Of a DNA stretch of 28,233 nucleotides, positions 23,332 through 28,233 are shown piece after piece. The stretch is from Myxococcales bacterium. GTDB taxonomy: Bacteria > Myxococcota > Polyangia > Polyangiales > Polyangiaceae. Below the pieces are notes generated by a model that was not told where the DNA came from, searched no databases, and saw nothing but the letters and a program-made list of their open reading frames with translations. Made by a program: the position numbers and the translations under genes. The stretch lies in the NCBI GenBank assembly GCA_020430865.1, contig JAGQIY010000521.1, positions 1 through 28,233 on the forward strand, in the 5' to 3' direction. How positions within the stretch are numbered: position 1 is the stretch's first letter; every line of letters starts with the position of its first letter.

Positions 23332-24068
23332 TGCAGCTCACCGAGGTTCAGCGTCGCAACGCGACGATCCCTTGGTTCCAGCTCGAGCAGATCACCAAGG
23401 TCTACGGGCGCGGGGAGTCCGAGGTGCGCGCTCTCGACGGCATCGACTTGTCGATCTTCGCGGGGGAGTTCGTGTCCGTGATGGGGACCAGCGGCTCGGG
23501 CAAGAGCACCTGCATGAACATCGTGGGCTGTCTCGATCGCCCGACCAGTGGGCGCTACCTGTTTCACGGTGTCGACGTGGGACAGCTGGACGCCGATCAG
23601 CAGGCGCTGCTCAGACGACACTACATCGGCTTCGTGTTCCAGGGCTTCAACCTGCTGGCGCGCACGTCGGCTCTGGAGAACGTCGAGCTGCCGCTGGTCT
23701 ACCGGCGCGTGTCCAAGTCGGAGCGGCGCGAGCGCGCCATGCTCGCGCTCCGGGACGTCGGTCTCGAAGGGCGCGAGGACCACACACCCGCGGAGCTGTC
23801 TGGAGGCCAGCAGCAGCGCGTCGCCATCGCCAGGGCGCTGGTCAGCGATCCCTCGCTGCTCCTCGCGGACGAGCCCACTGGAAACCTCGACTCCGCGCGC
23901 AGCGAGGAGATCATGCGCTTGCTCGTGCGCCTGAACGAGGAGCGAGAGCTGACCATTGCCATGGTTACCCACGAGCCCGACATGGCGGAGTTCGGCACGC
24001 GCATCGTCACCTTCAAGGACGGTCACATCATCGATGACCAGCCCACGGCGAGGATGCGAAACCCATGA
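23331..24068 (+). CDS. ABC transporter ATPase, MacB/LolD class (system 2)
   Basis: The 245-residue ATPase has Walker A GTSGSGKST (52-60), Q-loop Q104, signature LSGGQQQR (156-163), Walker B LLLADEP (176-182) and a VTHEPD switch. Features of the MacB/LolD class include the NxxGxLDxPTSG and TGNLDSA motifs. It begins at GTG 23331 within the stop of the adaptor gene (TAGTG) and ends in a four-base overlap with the permease ATG (24065-24068). Here the ATPase and permease are separate proteins, unlike E. coli MacB where they are fused. It drives the adjacent permease; the exported compound is unknown. Confidence 0.95.
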   Translation: MQLTEVQRRNATIPWFQLEQITKVYGRGESEVRALDGIDLSIFAGEFVSVMGTSGSGKSTCMNIVGCLDRPTSGRYLFHGVDVGQLDADQQALLRRHYIGFVFQGFNLLARTSALENVELPLVYRRVSKSERRERAMLALRDVGLEGREDHTPAELSGGQQQRVAIARALVSDPSLLLADEPTGNLDSARSEEIMRLLVRLNEERELTIAMVTHEPDMAEFGTRIVTFKDGHIIDDQPTARMRNP

Positions 24069-25270
24069 TCTGGGCGACGTTTCTCATGGCGTTGCGGGAG
24101 ATCCGCCGCAACACGATGCGTTCCTTGCTGACGATGCTGGGCATCGTGATCGGCGTCGCAGCCGTGATCACGATGACGATCATCGGTGAAGGCGCGACGC
24201 AGAGCGTGAAGAACGACATCTCCGCCCTGGGCGACAACATGCTGATCGTCTCGCCGGGGTTCTCGCGGCGCGGACCCCCGTCCGGCGGTTCGAAGAGCTT
24301 CGACGAAGCGGATGTGAAGGCGATCGAGAAGCAGATCACCGGCATCGCGGCGATGGCGCCCGCGGCCAACCGCTCCGCGACGGTGGTCTACGGCAACAAC
24401 AACTACACGACCCAGGTCACCGGAACGACCGAGGGCTTCTTCCAGACGCGCGGCTACAAGATCGCCGAGGGGCGGCTGCTCAACGACGTGGATGTGCGCA
24501 ACGGTCTCGCCGTGTGTGTGATCGGCGAGACGGTGCGCAAGAACCTGCTCGAAGGCATCGACCCGATCGGAGTCGCGCTACGCGTCGGCAAGATGACCTG
24601 CACCGTGGTCGGTGTGCTGGAGTCCAAGGGATCCTCGGCGATGGGATCCGATCAGGACGATCTCCTGGTGCTCCCGCTGCGCCAGTTCCAGCGCCGCATG
24701 GCGGGCAACCGCGATATCCCGACCATCTACATCTCCGTCGCGGACAACCGCTCGACCACCTCGGTGAAGGAACGCATCGAGAGCCTGCTGCGAGAACGCC
24801 GGAACATCCGTCCCCCGGCGGAAGACGACTTCAACGTGCGCGACATGGCGGAGATCGCCCAGACGGTGTCCTCGGCGACGGGCGCGCTCACGGCGCTGCT
24901 CGGTGCGATCGCGGCGGTGAGCCTGGTCGTCGGAGGCATCGGCATCATGAACATCATGCTGGTGTCGGTCACGGAGCGCACCCGAGAGATCGGCATCCGA
25001 GTGGCCATCGGCGCCCTGGGTAGCGAGGTGATGATGCAATTCCTCACGGAAGCGGTCGTGCTCTCGACGCTCGGGGGGATAATCGGCATCCTGTTCGGCG
25101 TCGGGATGGGTGCAGGCATCACCAGCTTGATGAAGCTGCCCTTCGTGCCCGCTCCGGGCATCATGATCATCTCGTTCGTGTTCTCGGCGTTCGTGGGCGT
25201 CGCCTTCGGTTACCTGCCTGCCCGCAAGGCCGCTCAGCTCAAACCCATCGACGCCCTGCGCCACGAGTAG
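24065..25270 (+). CDS. MacB-type ABC transporter permease (system 2)
   Basis: A 401-residue permease of the usual single-FtsX form. TM1 is at about 20-40 (RSLLTMLGIVIGVAAVI), followed by a periplasmic MacB core domain of about 230 residues. Three helices follow at about 278-300, 328-352 and 365-387, with the signature SVTERTREIGIRVAIGA in the cytoplasmic coupling loop. It should dimerise and couple ATP hydrolysis in the cytoplasm to periplasmic substrate loading of the MacA/TolC conduit. Start ATG 24065 overlaps the ATPase stop. The next gene, the TolC-like channel, begins 293 bases later. Confidence 0.95.
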   Translation: MIWATFLMALREIRRNTMRSLLTMLGIVIGVAAVITMTIIGEGATQSVKNDISALGDNMLIVSPGFSRRGPPSGGSKSFDEADVKAIEKQITGIAAMAPAANRSATVVYGNNNYTTQVTGTTEGFFQTRGYKIAEGRLLNDVDVRNGLAVCVIGETVRKNLLEGIDPIGVALRVGKMTCTVVGVLESKGSSAMGSDQDDLLVLPLRQFQRRMAGNRDIPTIYISVADNRSTTSVKERIESLLRERRNIRPPAEDDFNVRDMAEIAQTVSSATGALTALLGAIAAVSLVVGGIGIMNIMLVSVTERTREIGIRVAIGALGSEVMMQFLTEAVVLSTLGGIIGILFGVGMGAGITSLMKLPFVPAPGIMIISFVFSAFVGVAFGYLPARKAAQLKPIDALRHE

Positions 25271-25563
25271 CGCCCGAGAACACCACGCGAGGACTCGTTC
25301 TCACCCCCAAACCCAGAGAAGCCGATGCGCATCGAAGAAACGCCCATGGTTCGCGAGACGTCCGAGTCTCCTGGACGCCAGTCCCAGCCGCGGGACGCCA
25401 CGCGGGGGACGTCCCATGAATGACACGGGACCAGAGCAGCGACGCGAGCGTTTTTCTTTGGCGCCGGCACTCTGGCGAGTGACATCGTCGCCAAACGGCC
25501 CCAGGTACCTCCCGACTCTCGCCTCCCCCAGCAGAAATCCCGCGCCTCAGGAAGCACTCTCAG
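25271..25563. other. intergenic region before the TolC-like gene with GTCCC/GGGAC dyads
   Basis: 293 bases with no supported gene. They hold the inverted pair GAGAAC/GTTCTC (25275-25302), then GTCCC-agccgc-GGGAC (25381-25396), the perfect palindrome GGGACGTCCC (25406-25415) and a further GGGAC at 25427-25431. A T-rich run (TTTTTCTTT) lies near 25450. This may combine the end of the MacB transcript with a separate control region for the channel gene. Confidence 0.5.
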
Positions 25564-27168
25564 ATGATTAGACGACGAACTCTGCGCCTCGCGCGCCTCG
25601 CCACGCCCTCCCTCGGCGTGCTGCTGATCAGCCAGCTGGCCTACGCGGCGCCCCGCAGCCTCTCCGAGCGCCGGGCGGTCGAGCTCGCGATCCATGACAA
25701 CCCGTCGCTGCAGGCCAGCCTGCTGGACGTCGAGCAGTCCGAGGCGGAGGTGGACTCGGCCGAGGGCGTGTTCACGCCCACGTTCTCTGCGGACGCAGGC
25801 TACACGCACACCACGAATCCGCGCGCCGGCGCAGACGGAAGCTACACGTTCAGCAAGAGCGACGTCTGGTCGGTCGGTTCCGGGCTGGACCATCGCTTTC
25901 CGTGGGGTACCTCGGTGGGCTTTCGTCTCGAGGGTGCGCGCACCACCACCAGCTTCTCCGGAACGACCGGCGCCGGGACCACGACGCCTGGTGGGGCCCT
26001 CGGCACACTCAGCACCGAGAGCGGTCCGGTGTATAGCCTGACGGGGCGCGCGAGCATCGTGCATCCGCTGCTGCGTGGTGCGGGGCGTGACGTGAACGAA
26101 GCGCCGATCCGTACGGCAAAGCTCTCCAAGACCGCGGCTGAGCGCAGCCGTGATCAGGCCGCGAGCAGCCTGCTGCAGGACGTGCTGAACGGCTACTGGG
26201 AACTCTGGTACCAGGATCGCGCCGAGGACATCGAGCGCCAGGCGCGGGACACCGCGAAGCGCCAGCGAGACGAAGCAGACGAGCGCATCAAGGCGGGAGC
26301 CCTCGCCCCCGTCGAGTTGCTGCAGTACGAGACGCGTCTGGCTCAGCTGGATCAGTCGGTGGCCGCCACGGAGGCCACGACCAAGCAGCGCGCGGTCGAG
26401 CTCTCACGCCTGATCGGAGCCGAGGAGAGCAACGAGGACCTGCAGACGAGCGCGGCCGCCGTCCCCAAGAACCTGACCTTGCCTCTGTCGAAGACCGAGG
26501 CGTTCCGCGCGGCGGAGGAGGAGTCGCCCGACGTGAAGCTGCAGGAGGCTCAGCTCCAGCTGGCTCGCGAGCGCGTGGTCACTGCGGGGGAGTCGGAGCG
26601 CGCCCGGCTCGACGTCGAAGGCTACGTGCAAGGAGACAGCGCGGCGTATCGCGAAGTGCCTCCGGTGCCCGATCGCTTCGTCACCGAGCCAGCGGTGAGC
26701 GTGCACGTCGGCTTGGTGTTCGAGATGCCGCTGTCCGGGCAGACCCGCAGCGCGGATCGTCGCGCGGCCGCGCTCGCCGTGGAGTCGGCGCGCTCGCGGC
26801 TCCGGGCGACGCGCCAGGCGGTGCGCTCTCAGGTTGCGGCGGCCTATGTCACCGCGGAGACGGCACGTCGGCGAGTCGAGCTGGCGGAGAAGACGGTGAC
26901 CGTCGCTGCCAAGCAGGTCGAGGCGCAGAAGGCGCGCTACGAGCAGGGCAGCGCGATCTTGCTCGAGGTGCAGCAGGCGGAGGACTCTCTGCGCTCGGCG
27001 CAGCTCTCGGTGCAGCGCGCTCGGGTCGACGAGGTCAAGGCCCTGATCAGCCTGGAGCACCTCACCGGTCAGCTGCTCCAGCGCTACGGCAACCTCGTGC
27101 CGAAGAAGGTGCGCGAGGCCGCGCAGCGCAAGAAGCTGCGGGCCGTCGCTCAGATCGGCCCGCTCTGA
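25564..27168 (+). CDS. TolC-like outer-membrane efflux channel
   Basis: The 534-residue protein has a basic N terminus and signal peptide cleaved near AYA-AP (residue 29). Two outer-membrane-efflux (OEP) repeats follow, rich in helical heptads: the first with RAVELAIHDNPSL and RSRDQAASSLLQDVLNGYW, the second with EAQLQLARERVV and EQGSAILLEVQQAEDSL. This matches TolC/OprM family channels, which form a trimeric barrel and periplasmic tunnel. It has a Gly/Thr-rich extended loop in the first half (about 125-150), presumably extracellular. It completes the MacA/MacB exporter upstream and could also serve the first exporter, which has no channel. An AGGA site lies 12 bases before ATG 25564. Confidence 0.94.
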   Translation: MIRRRTLRLARLATPSLGVLLISQLAYAAPRSLSERRAVELAIHDNPSLQASLLDVEQSEAEVDSAEGVFTPTFSADAGYTHTTNPRAGADGSYTFSKSDVWSVGSGLDHRFPWGTSVGFRLEGARTTTSFSGTTGAGTTTPGGALGTLSTESGPVYSLTGRASIVHPLLRGAGRDVNEAPIRTAKLSKTAAERSRDQAASSLLQDVLNGYWELWYQDRAEDIERQARDTAKRQRDEADERIKAGALAPVELLQYETRLAQLDQSVAATEATTKQRAVELSRLIGAEESNEDLQTSAAAVPKNLTLPLSKTEAFRAAEEESPDVKLQEAQLQLARERVVTAGESERARLDVEGYVQGDSAAYREVPPVPDRFVTEPAVSVHVGLVFEMPLSGQTRSADRRAAALAVESARSRLRATRQAVRSQVAAAYVTAETARRRVELAEKTVTVAAKQVEAQKARYEQGSAILLEVQQAEDSLRSAQLSVQRARVDEVKALISLEHLTGQLLQRYGNLVPKKVREAAQRKKLRAVAQIGPL

Positions 27169-27177
27169 GAGCGCGCT

Positions 27178-27203
27178 GAGCGCGTTGCCCAGCGCCCGCG
27201 CTC
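27178..27203. terminator. bidirectional hairpin between convergent genes
   Basis: GAGCGCG (27178-27184) pairs perfectly with CGCGCTC (27197-27203) around a 12-base loop, placed between the channel stop at 27168 and the acyl-CoA synthetase stop at 27202-27204. No T-run follows, so termination strength is uncertain. Confidence 0.45.
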
Positions 27204-28233
27204 ACTCGTCGTTCACGGTGGGCAGCTGATAGTCCTTGAACTGCTCGCGCAGCGCGGTCTTCAAGATCTTTCCTGTCGCCGTGTGGGGGATCGCGTCGAC
27301 GAACTGCACGTCGTCGGGCATCCACCATTTCGCGATCTTGCCCTCGAGGTAGCCGAGGACGCTCTCCTTCGTGACGTCGGCGCCCTCGCGCTTGACGACG
27401 ATCAGGAGCGGCCGCTCGGACCATTTGGGGTGCGCGATGCCGATGACAGCGGCTTCGGCCACGTCGGGGTGCCCGACGGCGGTGTTCTCGAGATCGATGG
27501 ATGAGATCCACTCGCCGCCGGACTTCACCACGTCCTTCGAGCGATCCGTGATCTGCATGTATCCGTCGGGATCTAGCGTTGCGATGTCTCCGGTGTCGAA
27601 CCAGCCACCTTCGTTCAGGATGTTCCCGCCTTCGCCCTTGAAATAGCCCTTGGTCACCCAGGGCCCGCGCACCAGCAGGTGCCCGAACGCCTTGCCATCT
27701 CGAGGCATCGACTTGCCCTCGTCGTCCACGATGTCCAGCTCCACCCCCCACACAGCGCGTCCCTGCTTGCACTGGACGTCGAGCTGCTCGGCCCTGGACA
27801 GCGCCCCGTGCTTCGGCAGCAGGTTCCCCACGGTGCCGAGGGGACTGGTCTCCGTCATGCCCCAGGCGTGCACCACGTGCGCGCCATGGTTGTCCTGGAA
27901 GGCCTCGATCATGGAGCGAGGAGCCGCGGAGCCGCCGATCACCACGCGCTTCAGCTCGGGCAGCGTCTGCTTCTGCTCTCGCATGTGGTTCAGCAGCATC
28001 AGCCACACGGTGGGGACACCCGCGGTGAGCGTGACTTTCTCTGTGGAAAGCAACTCGAAGACGCTGGCCCCGTCAAGCTTGGCTCCCGGCATCACCATCT
28101 TGGCGCCGCACATGGGGGCTGCGTAGGGCAGCCCCCAGGCGTTCGCGTGGAACATCGGCACCACCGGCAACACGCAGTCCTGGGGCCCGATGCGCAGCGC
28201 CGTGGGCGACATCGCCGCCATGGTGTGCAGATA
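27202..28233 (-). CDS. fatty-acyl-CoA synthetase (AMP-forming), 5' end beyond window
   Basis: The reading frame is open to the right edge, so the N-terminal third is missing. The visible 343 residues carry the C-terminal part of an ANL-superfamily ligase: [16 protein letters not shown], the acceptor-binding [24 protein letters not shown], the hinge/A8 motif [15 protein letters not shown] and the catalytic lysine in TATGKILKT near the C terminus. The [11 protein letters not shown] block is typical of medium/long-chain acyl-CoA synthetases related to AlkK and to DmdB-type enzymes. It makes an acyl-AMP and then acyl-CoA from free fatty acid, ATP and CoA. It converges on the TolC-like gene and seems unrelated to it. 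Confidence 0.93.
   Translation of the reverse strand, partial: YLHTMAAMSPTALRIGPQDCVLPVVPMFHANAWGLPYAAPMCGAKMVMPGAKLDGASVFELLSTEKVTLTAGVPTVWLMLLNHMREQKQTLPELKRVVIGGSAAPRSMIEAFQDNHGAHVVHAWGMTETSPLGTVGNLLPKHGALSRAEQLDVQCKQGRAVWGVELDIVDDEGKSMPRDGKAFGHLLVRGPWVTKGYFKGEGGNILNEGGWFDTGDIATLDPDGYMQITDRSKDVVKSGGEWISSIDLENTAVGHPDVAEAAVIGIAHPKWSERPLLIVVKREGADVTKESVLGYLEGKIAKWWMPDDVQFVDAIPHTATGKILKTALREQFKDYQLPTVNDE

Noticed and set aside
22914..24026. 370-codon minus-strand frame over the MacA-like/ATPase junction
   Set aside because: Antisense of Walker-motif-bearing ATPase codons. No domain, no ribosome site.

Overview
The window is GC-rich, densely coded DNA. It resembles a myxobacterial chromosome (Myxococcota, Sorangium/Polyangium type): Gly/Ser-rich Cys-containing lipoproteins, many paired lipoproteins, GTG starts, 4-bp ATGA/GTGA gene overlaps, and ABC exporters of the MacB/FtsX class. 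No mobile element, rRNA, tRNA or CRISPR array was seen. Taxonomy is inferred from gene style only.

Left third (1-6534, minus strand): a probable small specialised-metabolite operon. In transcription order it holds a classical SDR, a short zinc-type MDR dehydrogenase, an asparagine-synthetase-like amidotransferase, a SAM methyltransferase, and an NRPS-like adenylation/carrier/reductase protein that runs off the left edge. The last three genes are joined by 4-bp stop/start overlaps. The set suggests activation of an amino acid, reductive release, amidation, methylation and redox tailoring. The product is unknown.

6639-11309: a TonB-dependent uptake locus. A receptor carrying its own N-terminal TonB C-terminal-like domain is flanked by two lipoproteins, one divergent and one downstream, that look homologous to each other. 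AT-rich dyads resembling a Fur-superfamily operator lie in the divergent promoter region. 11313-13066 (minus) holds an overlapping pair: an exported alpha/beta hydrolase and an outer-membrane/periplasmic protein.

13261-17650 (plus) is an ABC export operon: ATPase, duplicated FtsX permease and membrane-fusion adaptor. It faces the large-conductance mechanosensitive channel gene mscL. 17697-20420 (minus) then holds envelope genes: mscL, an extraordinary Cys-x-x-x-Cys repeat protein preceded by four 17-bp tandem repeats, and two small Cys-rich lipoproteins.

20496-21678 (minus) is an ECF sigma factor, membrane anti-sigma and LTxxQ periplasmic protein operon with 4-bp overlaps. It is divergent from 22075-27168 (plus), a complete MacA/MacB/TolC-type exporter (adaptor, ATPase, permease, outer-membrane channel). 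The right edge (27202 to end, minus) is a truncated fatty-acyl-CoA synthetase. The ECF cassette may sense envelope stress and control the adjacent exporter; this is inference from layout.
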